Below are positions 54,705 through 63,483 of a stretch of 64,000 bases of DNA, one piece after another; position 1 is the first letter of the stretch; every line of letters begins with the position of its first letter. Below the pieces are notes generated by a model. The model saw only the letters and a program-made list of their open reading frames with translations, ran no database searches and was not told the DNA's origin. Source of the DNA: Paenibacillus sp. VTT E-133291 (GTDB taxonomy: Bacteria; Bacillota; Bacilli; Paenibacillales; Paenibacillaceae); NCBI RefSeq assembly GCF_002264395.1, contig NZ_NFVA01000036.1, positions 1-64,000 of the forward strand, in the 5' to 3' direction. Made by a program: the position numbers and the translations under genes.

Positions 54705-55673
54705 ATGTCTACTCTTGACGAAATTGCTAAGCTATCAGGCTTTTCTAAAGCTACGGTATCCCGAGTTCTGAACGATTCCCCACATGTCAGCAAGGAGACA
54801 AGAGAGAAAATTCTCGCCATCATGAAGGAGACGGACTATGTTCCCAATCGGAATGCTATTTCTTTATCGAAAGGCCAAACTCAGCAAATCGGCATGATTA
54901 CCTTAGACCTGAATGAGCTTATTCTGTGCTTTATGAACAGCTTCGTCGAAATTTCCGGCCATTACGGGTATCAGACGATTATTTATACCACTGGCGGAGA
55001 TAAGCAAAAAGAGCTTCAAGCGTTCGAAGATCTTAAACAAAAAAGAGTCGACGCCCTGCTTATTTTGACCGCTGTTAACGATAAACATGTCATAACTTCC
55101 TACTGCAAATACGGACCGATCGTGTCATGGCAGCGCATGGACCATCCTGAAATCCCTTCCGTTGCCATGAACCAATATGATGGATATGCACTTGCTCTGG
55201 AGCATTTGATAGAACGGGGGTATAAACGTATCGCCAATGCTTTTGGCCGTCCTAGCAGCATTAATACTCAGAGCCGAAGATTAGCCTACGAACAAATCAT
55301 GTCCAAATATAATCTTCCCGTCCTCGAGAAATGGTATTACACCACTATTTATGGAATTCAAGACGGCGAGCAATTAGTGAAGACATTCATGGGACAACCA
55401 GAACCGCCGGATGCCATTCTATGCGCCAATGATTTGGTGGCGGTAGGTGTTCTCAGCGAAGCTCGCAGGCAGAAGCTAGATGTGCCAAGGGACCTCGCCA
55501 TCGTTGGTTTTGACAATTCAAAGCTGTCGCAGACGCTCGGAATAACCACTATTCAGAATCCGATTGCGGGACAGGCAGAGAATGCTTTTCTTTTGCTGGC
55601 TCCTGCATTGCTTGGACTGGACATGGAGCTGCAGCCACTGTCGTTTCAACTGATTGAACGGGAGACAACCTAA
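54705..55673 (+). CDS. LacI/GalR-family transcription regulator
   Basis: A 322-aa regulator. The N-terminal helix-turn-helix TLDEIAKLSGFSKATVSRVL and hinge helix (YVPNRNAISLSKGQT) are followed by a periplasmic-binding-protein-like effector domain (about 60-322) with PDAILCANDLVAVGVLSEA and LAIVGFDNSKLSQ. AAAGGAGAG lies upstream of the ATG. It is divergent from bglH, 112 nt away, and probably represses bglH and itself through the intergenic palindrome. The likely inducer is a beta-glucoside or its phosphate. No nearby sugar ABC genes compete for its attention. Confidence 0.92.
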   Translation: MSTLDEIAKLSGFSKATVSRVLNDSPHVSKETREKILAIMKETDYVPNRNAISLSKGQTQQIGMITLDLNELILCFMNSFVEISGHYGYQTIIYTTGGDKQKELQAFEDLKQKRVDALLILTAVNDKHVITSYCKYGPIVSWQRMDHPEIPSVAMNQYDGYALALEHLIERGYKRIANAFGRPSSINTQSRRLAYEQIMSKYNLPVLEKWYYTTIYGIQDGEQLVKTFMGQPEPPDAILCANDLVAVGVLSEARRQKLDVPRDLAIVGFDNSKLSQTLGITTIQNPIAGQAENAFLLLAPALLGLDMELQPLSFQLIERETT

Positions 55674-55732
55674 CTAAGTCTGCCCATTCTCAGAATGCAA
55701 TGAAATCTTAAGCTAAGAATTGGAGTGAAACC

Positions 55733-56404
55733 ATGATTAAGATCCTTGTTGTGGAAGACGATAAGCATGTCAGAAAGCTGATGAACGCTGTCCTGAAACG
55801 GGAAGGTTATGAAGTGTTAACAGCCGAGAATGGCATTCAGGCACTGGAAGTTCTTGAAGTCCAGCACATTGATCTGATTATCCTCGATATCATGATGCCT
55901 GGAATGGATGGTTACGAATTCGCCGAAGAGCTAAGGAATGCCAACAACATGATCCCGATCCTCATGGCAACGGCCAAACAGCTTCCAGAAGATAAGAAAA
56001 AAGGATTCCGTCTCGGAACTGATGATTATATGACCAAGCCTGTAGATATAGAGGAAATGCTATTGAGAATTCAAGCCCTTCTGCGCCGCTCGCAGATTGT
56101 AAGCGCCCGTAAGCTTGTTGTTGGTAAAGTCATACTTGATTTCGATGCGTTAACCGTAACTCGAGAGAATGAAAAACAGACACTTCCTCAGAAGGAGTTC
56201 CATCTCCTCTATAAGCTTCTATCCTATCCAGAGCGCATTTTCACTCGAATCCAGTTGATGGACGAAATCTGGGGGATGGACAGCGAAACTACAGACACTA
56301 CGGTTAATGTGCATATCAACCGCTTGCGGAAACGGTTTGAGAACTATCCGGAGTTCGAACTTGTGTCCGTCCGCGGTCTCGGATACAAGGCGGTGAGAAC
56401 ATGA
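55733..56404 (+). CDS. OmpR-family response regulator
   Basis: A 223-aa regulator: receiver domain with VVEDDKH, phospho-acceptor Asp52 in IILDIMMPG, and the conserved Lys in DYMTKPVD; winged-helix DNA-binding domain at about 125-220 with TDTTVNVHINRLRKRF and VRGLGYKA. GGAG precedes the ATG. The stop overlaps the start of the kinase gene (ATGA), so the two form one unit. The ABC exporter encoded downstream is the likely target. Confidence 0.95.
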   Translation: MIKILVVEDDKHVRKLMNAVLKREGYEVLTAENGIQALEVLEVQHIDLIILDIMMPGMDGYEFAEELRNANNMIPILMATAKQLPEDKKKGFRLGTDDYMTKPVDIEEMLLRIQALLRRSQIVSARKLVVGKVILDFDALTVTRENEKQTLPQKEFHLLYKLLSYPERIFTRIQLMDEIWGMDSETTDTTVNVHINRLRKRFENYPEFELVSVRGLGYKAVRT

Positions 56405-57453
56405 TTAAAAAGCTAAGCAACAAAATCAGCCTGCCGATCTACTTCTCGCTTGCTGTATTTATTATTTTCCTTATTACAGTGCTAATCACCGGAATCCTAA
56501 CCTATCTGTCCTTAGTCTTCGGCCTGCTGGATGAACGGATTCTCCAGGACAAAAAAATCCTAACCTTGATTATATTGATTGCCTGCACCATTATCGGTAC
56601 CGTCACATCGGTAATTACCAGTCGCAGGATGCTGAAATCAATCCGCACATTTATTGATGCGATCGACCAGTTGGCCGGAGGGGACTTCTCTATGCGGCTG
56701 GAGCTCAAGCACCCTCCAGAATTCAAAATTCTCTCCGAGAATATTAACCGGATGGCTGAGGAACTAGGTGGTATTGAAATTCTGCGTACAGACTTTGTAA
56801 ACAATTTCTCCCATGAATTCCGTACTCCGATTGTGTCGATTAAAGGGTTCGCTGAAATCCTGAAGGATGATGAGCTGAGCAAGGATGAACGAAATGAATA
56901 CCTAGATATTGTTATCGAGGAATCTACCCGTTTGGCCGCTCTGGCCTCCAATGTCCTGAACCTCTCCAAAGTAGAGGCACAGGCGATATTAAGCGACCGG
57001 CAGCCCTTCAATGTTGGAGAACAAATTCGCCAATGCGTCCTGCTGCAGCATACTAACCTTACGAAAAAACATATTTCCTTTAAAGCCAACGTGCAGGACT
57101 ATATGGTACCCGGAAATAAAGAGATGCTGAACCAGGTCTGGCTGAATTTATTGGACAATGCGATTAAATTTACTCCAGAGCACGGCGAAATCGAAGTGAC
57201 CATGAGGCGGTTGAAAGATCAGGTCGAAATTACATTCCGTGATAATGGAGTAGGCATCAGTTCAAGTGCACTTCCAAAAGTCTTTGACAAGTTCTATCAG
57301 CAAGATACCTCTCACTCTTCTGCCGGCAATGGCCTGGGCCTTACGATAGTCCGAAAAATTATTGAACTGCACGGCGGAACCGTCACCTGCGACAGTGTTC
57401 CGCTGCAGGGAACAACCTTTACGATGCTACTCCCTGCCTCATCTAAGCCTTGA
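56401..57453 (+). CDS. Sensor histidine kinase
   Basis: A 350-aa kinase with two transmembrane helices close together (about 13-38 and 50-72). It thus has almost no extracellular loop and probably senses within the membrane. HAMP-like linker, H-box NFSHEFRTPIVSIKGFAE, N-box WLNLLDNAIKFTPE, and G-boxes FRDNGVGIS and GNGLGLTIVRKI are all present. It is translationally coupled to the regulator upstream. The short-loop layout is common among kinases that detect cell-envelope stress or drugs. The ligand is unknown. Confidence 0.93.
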   Translation: MIKKLSNKISLPIYFSLAVFIIFLITVLITGILTYLSLVFGLLDERILQDKKILTLIILIACTIIGTVTSVITSRRMLKSIRTFIDAIDQLAGGDFSMRLELKHPPEFKILSENINRMAEELGGIEILRTDFVNNFSHEFRTPIVSIKGFAEILKDDELSKDERNEYLDIVIEESTRLAALASNVLNLSKVEAQAILSDRQPFNVGEQIRQCVLLQHTNLTKKHISFKANVQDYMVPGNKEMLNQVWLNLLDNAIKFTPEHGEIEVTMRRLKDQVEITFRDNGVGISSSALPKVFDKFYQQDTSHSSAGNGLGLTIVRKIIELHGGTVTCDSVPLQGTTFTMLLPASSKP

Positions 57454-57564
57454 TAGAACCGTTGGGTTCTTTCAGGGCTTTTCATTTTTTTCAGCAAAAG
57501 TTAACTTTCAGTTTATTATTCTCCTTTACAATCAGAGCATCATTAATACAAAGGAGTCATTCTT

Positions 57565-59322
57565 ATGTTGAAATTACTCAAGAATCTGGAACCCAAAGAA
57601 TGGTTCTTATTCGGAATCAGCCTTATGTTCATCATCGCTCAAGTCTGGCTGGATTTAGAACTGCCTGACTACATGAGTGATATTACCCGGCTGATCCAGA
57701 CACCAGGAAGCGAAATGAATGAAATTCTTGTCGCAGGAGGCTGGATGCTACTCTGTGCTCTTGGCAGTCTGGCGACCTCGGTTGTTGTAGCGGGCATTGC
57801 TGCGAGAATAGCGGCCGACTTGTCTGCAAGACTGCGTTCCAATTTGTTCGATAAGGTGCAGTCCTTCTCCATGGAGGAGATCAGCAACTTCTCAACAGCC
57901 AGTCTAATTACCCGATCCACGAATGACATCACGCAAGTACAAATGCTGATTGTGATCGGCTTACAGCTACTCGTGAAAGCACCAATCCTCGCAGTGTGGG
58001 CGATACTCAAGATTTCGGGTAAAAGCTGGGAGTGGACTCTTACGACAGGTGCTGCGGTCGCATTGCTAGTAGTTATTGTCGCAGTCTGTATCGTGCTCGT
58101 CCTGCCTAAATTTAAAAAGCTGCAGCTGCTTACAGATAATCTGAATCGTGTATCCAGAGAGAATCTTAACGGTCTTCGTGTCATCCGGGCGTATAATGCC
58201 GAGGAATATCAAGAACAGAAGTTCGCTGTAGCCAACAACGAGCTTACCAGCACCAACCTATTTGCCAACAATGTAATGACCCTATTGATGCCAAGTATTA
58301 CTTTGATTATGAGTGGACTCAGTCTCTCCATCTATTGGGTGGGTGCAGTGCTCATTCAAGCAGCCGAGGGTACCGCCAAGATGGGCTTGTTCTCAGATAT
58401 GATCGTATTCTCATCTTATGCCATGCAAGTGGTTATGGCCTTTATGATGCTGATTATGATCTTTATTCTACTGCCCCGTGCTCAAGTATCGGCTAAACGT
58501 ATCAATGAAGTGCTAGAAACAGTACCTAGCTTGAAGAATGGATCAGTAACTCAATTCCCTGTGAAGCGAGAAGATGAAATTGAATTCAAGGGGGTTAGCT
58601 TCAAATATCCAGATGCAGAGGAATATGTGTTGGAGAACATCAGCTTCACGGCGAAGCAGGGGGAGACGGTTGCTTTTATCGGATCTACAGGCTGCGGGAA
58701 AAGTACACTTGTTAACCTCATTCCCCGTTTCTATGATGCTACAGAAGGCGAAGTGCTGGTAAATGGTATCAATGTCAGAGAATACGACCAGCAAGCGCTG
58801 CGGAATAAAATGGGCTATGTCTCTCAGAAGGCTGTTCTATTTGGCGGAACAGTGTCCTCCAATATTGCATTTGGTGAGAACGGATCCGGTCAGGTCCTCA
58901 GTTCAGATATTGTAGATGCAGTGTACACTTCCCAATCCTCTGAATTTGTAGAAAAGCTAGAGGGGAACTATGATGCCCATATCGCCCAAGGCGGAACGAA
59001 TCTGTCTGGCGGGCAAAAACAGCGGCTGTCGATTGCCAGAGCGATTGCCCGGCGTCCAGAAATATTAATCTTTGATGATTCTTTCTCCGCGCTTGACTAT
59101 AAGACTGACCGCAAACTGCGCAGTGAACTTAAGAAAGACGCGAATGATTCAACGATGCTGATCGTTGCACAGCGTATTGGTACAATTAAAGATGCCGACA
59201 AGATCATTGTGCTGGAAGCCGGACGAATCGCAGGTATGGGAACCCATGACGAACTAATGCAGTCCTGCGACATCTATCAGGAAATTGCTTATTCTCAGCT
59301 TACGAAGGAGGAGCTTGCATAA
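57565..59322 (+). CDS. ABC exporter half-transporter A (degenerate catalytic site)
   Basis: A 585-aa protein: a six-helix transmembrane domain (about 15-310) and an ATPase domain (about 335-575). Walker A is GSTGCGKST, the signature is LSGGQKQR, and Walker B reads ILIFDDSFSALD, with Asp at the place of the catalytic Glu. Such a pattern marks the subunit that carries the non-catalytic site in heterodimeric exporters. Its stop overlaps the start of the partner gene (TAATG). It probably exports a drug, lipid or peptide together with the partner, under control of the upstream two-component system. The substrate is unknown. Confidence 0.93.
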   Translation: MLKLLKNLEPKEWFLFGISLMFIIAQVWLDLELPDYMSDITRLIQTPGSEMNEILVAGGWMLLCALGSLATSVVVAGIAARIAADLSARLRSNLFDKVQSFSMEEISNFSTASLITRSTNDITQVQMLIVIGLQLLVKAPILAVWAILKISGKSWEWTLTTGAAVALLVVIVAVCIVLVLPKFKKLQLLTDNLNRVSRENLNGLRVIRAYNAEEYQEQKFAVANNELTSTNLFANNVMTLLMPSITLIMSGLSLSIYWVGAVLIQAAEGTAKMGLFSDMIVFSSYAMQVVMAFMMLIMIFILLPRAQVSAKRINEVLETVPSLKNGSVTQFPVKREDEIEFKGVSFKYPDAEEYVLENISFTAKQGETVAFIGSTGCGKSTLVNLIPRFYDATEGEVLVNGINVREYDQQALRNKMGYVSQKAVLFGGTVSSNIAFGENGSGQVLSSDIVDAVYTSQSSEFVEKLEGNYDAHIAQGGTNLSGGQKQRLSIARAIARRPEILIFDDSFSALDYKTDRKLRSELKKDANDSTMLIVAQRIGTIKDADKIIVLEAGRIAGMGTHDELMQSCDIYQEIAYSQLTKEELA

Positions 59323-61082
59323 TGAAAACCAAAAATAAAGGCCAGAATACATGGATCAAGCTGCTCCGCTACTGCCGTAAATATGTCCCGGTTATTGTGA
59401 TTGCGCTAATCTGCGCGGCAGTTGGAACGGTGCTCACGTTATTCGGTCCGGACAAACTCTCCGAGATCACCGACAAAATTACAGCTGGTCTTGCCGGCAG
59501 CATCGATATGGACGGCATTACTACCATTGGCATTACCCTCGTCGTAATTTACGGCGTCGGTGCGTTGTTGTCACTCTCGCAAGGCTTGATCATGTCGATT
59601 ATCACCCAGAAGGTCTCGAAGAAATTAAGAACTGATCTGGCTCATAAAATGAACAAACTTCCAATCTCCTACTATAATAAATCGGCCACAGGTGATATTT
59701 TATCCCGGGTAACGAATGATGTAGATACCATCGGGCAATCGATGAATCAGAGTATTGGTAATGTCGTGACCGCCATAGCCATGTTCGTCGGCTCGATCGT
59801 CATGATGCTGAAGACCAATGTAATTATGACCCTTACCGCTATCGTGGCAACGATCATCGGCTTTGGCCTTATGGTGGTCATTATGAAGAAATCACAGAAA
59901 TATTTTGCTAGCCAGCAGGAGTATTTAGGTAAAATCAACGGTCATGTCGAAGAAGTGTACACAGGACATAATGTAGTTAAAGCGTATAATGGCGAAGCGC
60001 AGATGCGCACTACCTTCCAGGAATTAAATCAGGGACTGAAGAACAGCGCCTTCAAAGCGCAATTCCTCTCTGGGCTGATGCCACCCCTGATGGGCTTTAT
60101 TGGTAATCTAGGATTCGTTGCCGTCTGTATCGTTGGTGGTGTACTCGCCATGAACGGCACGATTTCTTTTGGGGTTATCGTCGCCTTCATTATGTATGTA
60201 CGTTACTTTACCCAGCCGTTGTCCCAGATTGCCCAGGCCGCGCAAAGTCTGCAAGCTGCATCTGCAGCTGGCGGACGCGTGTTCGAATTTCTGGAGGCTG
60301 AGGAAATGGAAGACGAGAGCCATAAAGAGAACACAATGCCAACTGCTAAAGGTAAAGTAAAATTTGATCAAGTACAATTTGCGTATGAGACTTCAGAAAA
60401 ACTGATTATCAATAACTTCTCGACAAATGTAAAACCTGGGCAGAAAGTGGCTATCGTTGGTCCTACCGGCGCAGGCAAAACTACGCTGGTCAATCTGCTC
60501 ATCCGGTTCAACGAATTGACGGGCGGAGAAATCTACATCGATGATACGCCGATCAGCAGCGTGACCAGAGAAAATATTCATGATCTGTTCTGTATGGTCC
60601 TGCAGGATACTTGGCTGTTTGAAGGTACCATCAAAGAGAACCTGATTTACAATCAGCAGAACATAACGGACGAGAAGCTTATAGAGGCTTGCAAGTCCGT
60701 TGGCCTGCACCGCTTCATTAAATCCTTAAGTGACGGATACAACACCGTGCTGAACGATAAGGTTAATCTGTCCGCCGGACAAAAGCAGCAGCTGACTATC
60801 GCTCGCGCGATGCTGAAAGATGCTCCCATGCTCATTCTTGATGAAGCTACAAGCTCAGTGGATACCCGTACAGAGTTGCTGATTCAACAGGCGATGGATA
60901 AGCTTATGGAAGGCAGAACCTCTTTCGTTATCGCACACCGGCTCTCAACGATCAAGAACGCTGATGTGATTCTGGTCCTGAAGGACGGCGATATCCTGGA
61001 AAGCGGCAGCCACGCGGAATTGCTGGCTCGAAAAGGATTCTATGCAGAGCTTTACAATAGCCAATTTGAGCAGGCTTCTTAA
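59322..61082 (+). CDS. ABC exporter half-transporter B (catalytic site)
   Basis: A 586-aa partner of the exporter encoded upstream: six helices (about 18-315), ATPase domain (about 345-585). Walker A GPTGAGKTT and Walker B MLILDEATSSVD with the catalytic Glu are intact, but the signature is LSAGQKQQ, a departure from LSGGQ. Paired with subunit A this leaves one full and one degenerate ATP site. A strong terminator follows at 61089. Confidence 0.94.
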   Translation: MKTKNKGQNTWIKLLRYCRKYVPVIVIALICAAVGTVLTLFGPDKLSEITDKITAGLAGSIDMDGITTIGITLVVIYGVGALLSLSQGLIMSIITQKVSKKLRTDLAHKMNKLPISYYNKSATGDILSRVTNDVDTIGQSMNQSIGNVVTAIAMFVGSIVMMLKTNVIMTLTAIVATIIGFGLMVVIMKKSQKYFASQQEYLGKINGHVEEVYTGHNVVKAYNGEAQMRTTFQELNQGLKNSAFKAQFLSGLMPPLMGFIGNLGFVAVCIVGGVLAMNGTISFGVIVAFIMYVRYFTQPLSQIAQAAQSLQAASAAGGRVFEFLEAEEMEDESHKENTMPTAKGKVKFDQVQFAYETSEKLIINNFSTNVKPGQKVAIVGPTGAGKTTLVNLLIRFNELTGGEIYIDDTPISSVTRENIHDLFCMVLQDTWLFEGTIKENLIYNQQNITDEKLIEACKSVGLHRFIKSLSDGYNTVLNDKVNLSAGQKQQLTIARAMLKDAPMLILDEATSSVDTRTELLIQQAMDKLMEGRTSFVIAHRLSTIKNADVILVLKDGDILESGSHAELLARKGFYAELYNSQFEQAS

Positions 61083-61088
61083 AACGAC

Positions 61089-61126
61089 AAAAAAACTGCA
61101 ACTCAATCATGAGCTTGCAGTTTTTT
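61089..61126. terminator. Bidirectional intrinsic terminator
   Basis: AAAAAACTGCAA and TTGCAGTTTTTT pair around a 14-nt loop between convergent genes, with T-runs on both strands. Confidence 0.9.
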
Positions 61127-61153
61127 ATCGTCCGTTCCTGTATTAGAAACAGC

Positions 61154-61942
61154 TTAAACCTCTCGCTGTCTCATTCCCTCAAACAGCAAAATCGTCGCCG
61201 CCATCGCCGCATTCAGCGATTCCGCCCGCCCCGCCATCGGAATGATGATACTCTTGTCCACGAGACGCGCCGTTTCCGGCGAAATCCCCTTACCCTCGCT
61301 GCCAATCAGCAGCCACTGGCTGCCGTGAAAATCGTGCTCATAGCATGATTCTTCACCCTGCAGCGAAGTGCTCACCAGCAGTGTCCCATTTTCCCGGGCC
61401 TGTGGCAAAATCTCACTTAAATCTCCCTCCACCACCGGGAGATGGAACATTGAGCCCATCGTTGAACGGATGGTCTTCGGATTATAAAGGTCGGCACAGC
61501 CTTGGCCGAGGATCACTCCGTCTGCTCCCGCAGCATCCGCGCTGCGGATGATGGTGCCGACATTACCGGGGTCCTGGACGCCGTCCAGGACAACCACCAG
61601 ACTATCCTTCTTCGCTAGGATAGCCTCTACCGCCTGCTGTTCCTTCCGCACAATGGCGAACACCGGCTGCGGTGTATTAGTGCTGCTGCATTTCGAGATG
61701 ATCGCCGCTGATACGCCAATCACATCCATGCCCTGAACGGACTGAAGAAGCCCTTTGAGTTCAGCGGGCATTCCCTTGTCTAAGTCATAAGCAAGGCATT
61801 CCACATCTGCTTCAGCCAGCAGCGCTTCCTGTACAAGATGAACGCCTTCTACGATATATTTACGAGCTTTGTCCCGGTGCTTTTTCTCTTGCAGCCCGGC
61901 CCACTCTTTAACCCGCGTATTTTGCGGAGACATGATTTCCAT
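61154..61942 (-). CDS. TrmH/SpoU-family RNA 2'-O-methyltransferase
   Basis: A 262-aa knotted methyltransferase. An N-terminal RNA-binding part (about 1-95) is followed by the SpoU domain with VLDGVQDPGNVGTIIRSADAAG, WLLIGSEGKGIS and the SAM-pocket IPMAGRAESLNAAMAATILLFE. AAAGGAAG lies before the ATG. It resembles the bacillar rRNA methyltransferase gene found next to sspI and pheST, which fits the nearby sspI. The exact target nucleotide, probably in 23S rRNA, is not evident. Confidence 0.92.
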   Translation of the reverse strand: MEIMSPQNTRVKEWAGLQEKKHRDKARKYIVEGVHLVQEALLAEADVECLAYDLDKGMPAELKGLLQSVQGMDVIGVSAAIISKCSSTNTPQPVFAIVRKEQQAVEAILAKKDSLVVVLDGVQDPGNVGTIIRSADAAGADGVILGQGCADLYNPKTIRSTMGSMFHLPVVEGDLSEILPQARENGTLLVSTSLQGEESCYEHDFHGSQWLLIGSEGKGISPETARLVDKSIIIPMAGRAESLNAAMAATILLFEGMRQREV

Positions 61943-61984
61943 AAAGTCTTCCTTTCTTATGCCTTGCCATTTATTCTTGCTCTT

Positions 61985-62035
61985 ATATCTTTGTTCTTTA
62001 TCTTTATCTTTATCTTTGTTCTTCTTCTCTTTTAC
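61985..62035. repeat. Short TTTATC-type tandem tract
   Basis: A pyrimidine-rich tract with three or four near-perfect 6-bp units (CTTTAT) lies upstream of the methyltransferase gene. It has no coding sense. Confidence 0.6.
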
Positions 62036-62057
62036 TCCCCTATAAGCCTGATGAATA

Positions 62058-62235
62058 CGTTATGGAGAGGAAATTTGGAACTGTAGGAGCGTAAGCGCTC
62101 GCCCGAAAGCTTTACGTAGTAAAGCTCCCTTCGAAAGCATAAGCAGTCTCCGGATTTTATCGGCAGCAGGCGGTTCAAATCAAAAAAATCTGGAGACAAC
62201 AGCGTCCGGAAGTCCAAACTTTCCTCGCAATAACG
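62058..62235. repeat. 178-bp foldback intergenic element
   Basis: The outer arms (62058-62082 and 62211-62235) are inverted copies: both open with CGTTAT and share GAGGAAA and TTTGGA-type cores. A second inverted pair inside (TCTCCGGATTTT and AAAATCTGGAGA) and two small hairpins (GCGTAAGCGC, AGCTTTACGTAGTAAAGCT) complete a highly structured element. It looks like a mobile or repeated intergenic element (MITE-like) or a structured RNA, lying between the methyltransferase and Ktr-type genes. Confidence 0.7.
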
Positions 62236-62257
62236 CTTATCATCAGAATCGCCTCAC

Positions 62258-62917
62258 CTACTGATACGCGATCTCCAGCTTCGTCAGGTTATCTTTATGC
62301 CCAACGATTACAAGGATATCCCCATCGATCAATCGATCCTCTGCGCGAGGGGAGATGTTCATCTCTTCACCTTGGCGAATAGCCATTACGTTACAGCCAT
62401 ATTTTGCACGGATATCGAGCTCTTGTAGATTTTTCCCGAGCATCGATCCGGATACCTTCATGTCCAAAATACTATAATCAGGCGACAGCTCGATATAATC
62501 TAATATATTAGGCGAAGCCAAATGATGCGCAACCCGCATTCCCATATCCCGTTCAGGATAAATCACCTTGTCTGCACCAATTTTGCCTAATACTTTGCCG
62601 TGCAGCTCACTTTTTGCTTTTGCGATAATTGCTGGTACACCAAGGTCCTTCAGGATTAAAGTGGTAAGAATGCTTGCTTGGATGTCCTCTCCAATAGCCA
62701 CAACCACCACATCAAAATTGCGAATACCAAGTGCGCGTAGCGCTTCTTCATCCGTTGAATCTGCAGATACAGCGTGTGTAACTATATTTGAAATCTCCTG
62801 TGTCCGCTGCTCGTCCGCATCAATCGCAAGTACGTCAAACCCCATACCGCTGAGTGCTCTCGCAACACTGGATCCGAAACGCCCCATGCCAATGATGGCA
62901 TATTGTTTTTTGGCCAT
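62258..62917 (-). CDS. Ktr-type potassium-channel regulatory protein (RCK domains)
   Basis: A 219-aa cytoplasmic ring subunit. An N-terminal RCK domain binds nucleotide (IIGMGRFGSSVARAL, with Asp in LAIDADEQRT; about 1-130) and a C-terminal RCK domain (about 135-219) includes DYSILDMKVSGSMLGKNLQEL. It has the length of KtrA/KtrC and lacks a membrane part; it gates a KtrB/KtrD-type channel encoded elsewhere. The RCK C-terminal domain of this family binds c-di-AMP in several Firmicutes. AGGAGGT lies upstream of the ATG. Confidence 0.93.
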   Translation of the reverse strand: MAKKQYAIIGMGRFGSSVARALSGMGFDVLAIDADEQRTQEISNIVTHAVSADSTDEEALRALGIRNFDVVVVAIGEDIQASILTTLILKDLGVPAIIAKAKSELHGKVLGKIGADKVIYPERDMGMRVAHHLASPNILDYIELSPDYSILDMKVSGSMLGKNLQELDIRAKYGCNVMAIRQGEEMNISPRAEDRLIDGDILVIVGHKDNLTKLEIAYQ

Positions 62918-63148
62918 GTCTTATGTACCTCCTGTAGCATTTCTATATCTCAAACAGTATATCATAAGCCAAGAAGAAACGTCATGGTCGTGCTTTATGG
63001 ATGACAATCGTTTATCGCAAAAATATAAGAATGATGTATAGTGTCAACTTATACTACTTATATTTGAACAAAAACTTGAATTTCCAGCAGCTATACAGGG
63101 TACATTAAAACGACGTGAATATCACTATATTTCAAAAGGAGGTACGTT

Positions 63149-63385
63149 ATGCCGGTTACTATTGACTTACGCCAGGCGATTATTCATAAAGTGCATGGTC
63201 AATCTGAAGAAGATTTGCGGCATATGATTGAAGGCTCGGTAGACGGACCGGAAGCAGCACTCCCGGGACTTGGCGCCGTGTTTGAAATGATATGGAAGGA
63301 CTTAGACACCGCTAAGCAAGATAATTTGGTGTCTATGCTGCATGATCACCTGGAGACGATTACTCCCGGGAATATCACGTCATAA
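63149..63385 (+). CDS. sspI: Small acid-soluble spore protein SspI
   Basis: A 78-aa protein with RQAIIHKVHGQSEEDLRHMIEGSV and LPGLGAVFEMIWKDLD, which match SspI of bacilli (NAVIANV-type start, LPGLGVLFEVIWK core). It is found in the spore core, but is not an alpha/beta DNA-binding SASP. AAAGGAGG lies upstream of the ATG. No clear sigma-G promoter was recognised. A strong terminator follows. Its nearness to a TrmH-type methyltransferase gene is the same as in bacilli. Confidence 0.9.
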   Translation: MPVTIDLRQAIIHKVHGQSEEDLRHMIEGSVDGPEAALPGLGAVFEMIWKDLDTAKQDNLVSMLHDHLETITPGNITS

Positions 63386-63400
63386 CTAGCCGCAACTAGT

Positions 63401-63456
63401 CAAAAACCTCCGCTTTCACATTGTGCAATGGCACGCTGAAGGCGGAGGTTTTTATT
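63401..63456. terminator. Bidirectional intrinsic terminator
   Basis: AAAAACCTCCGC and GCGGAGGTTTTT pair around a loop of about 28 nt that holds a further inner hairpin, with A- and T-runs outside. It lies between convergent sspI and prfC. Confidence 0.9.
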
Positions 63457-63483
63457 AACAATCAGGAAGTTGTAGCTTCCTTA

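Noticed and set aside
57454..57490. A hairpin (AGAACC / GGTTCT) between the kinase and exporter genes
   Set aside because: Only six base pairs and a broken T-run; too weak to call a terminator.
62032..62217. A 61-aa minus-strand frame
   Set aside because: It lies almost wholly within the foldback element; frames of this kind are by-products of the repeat.
63000..63140. A sigma-G promoter for sspI
   Set aside because: Several weak partial matches exist, but none has both boxes at the right spacing, so none was annotated.
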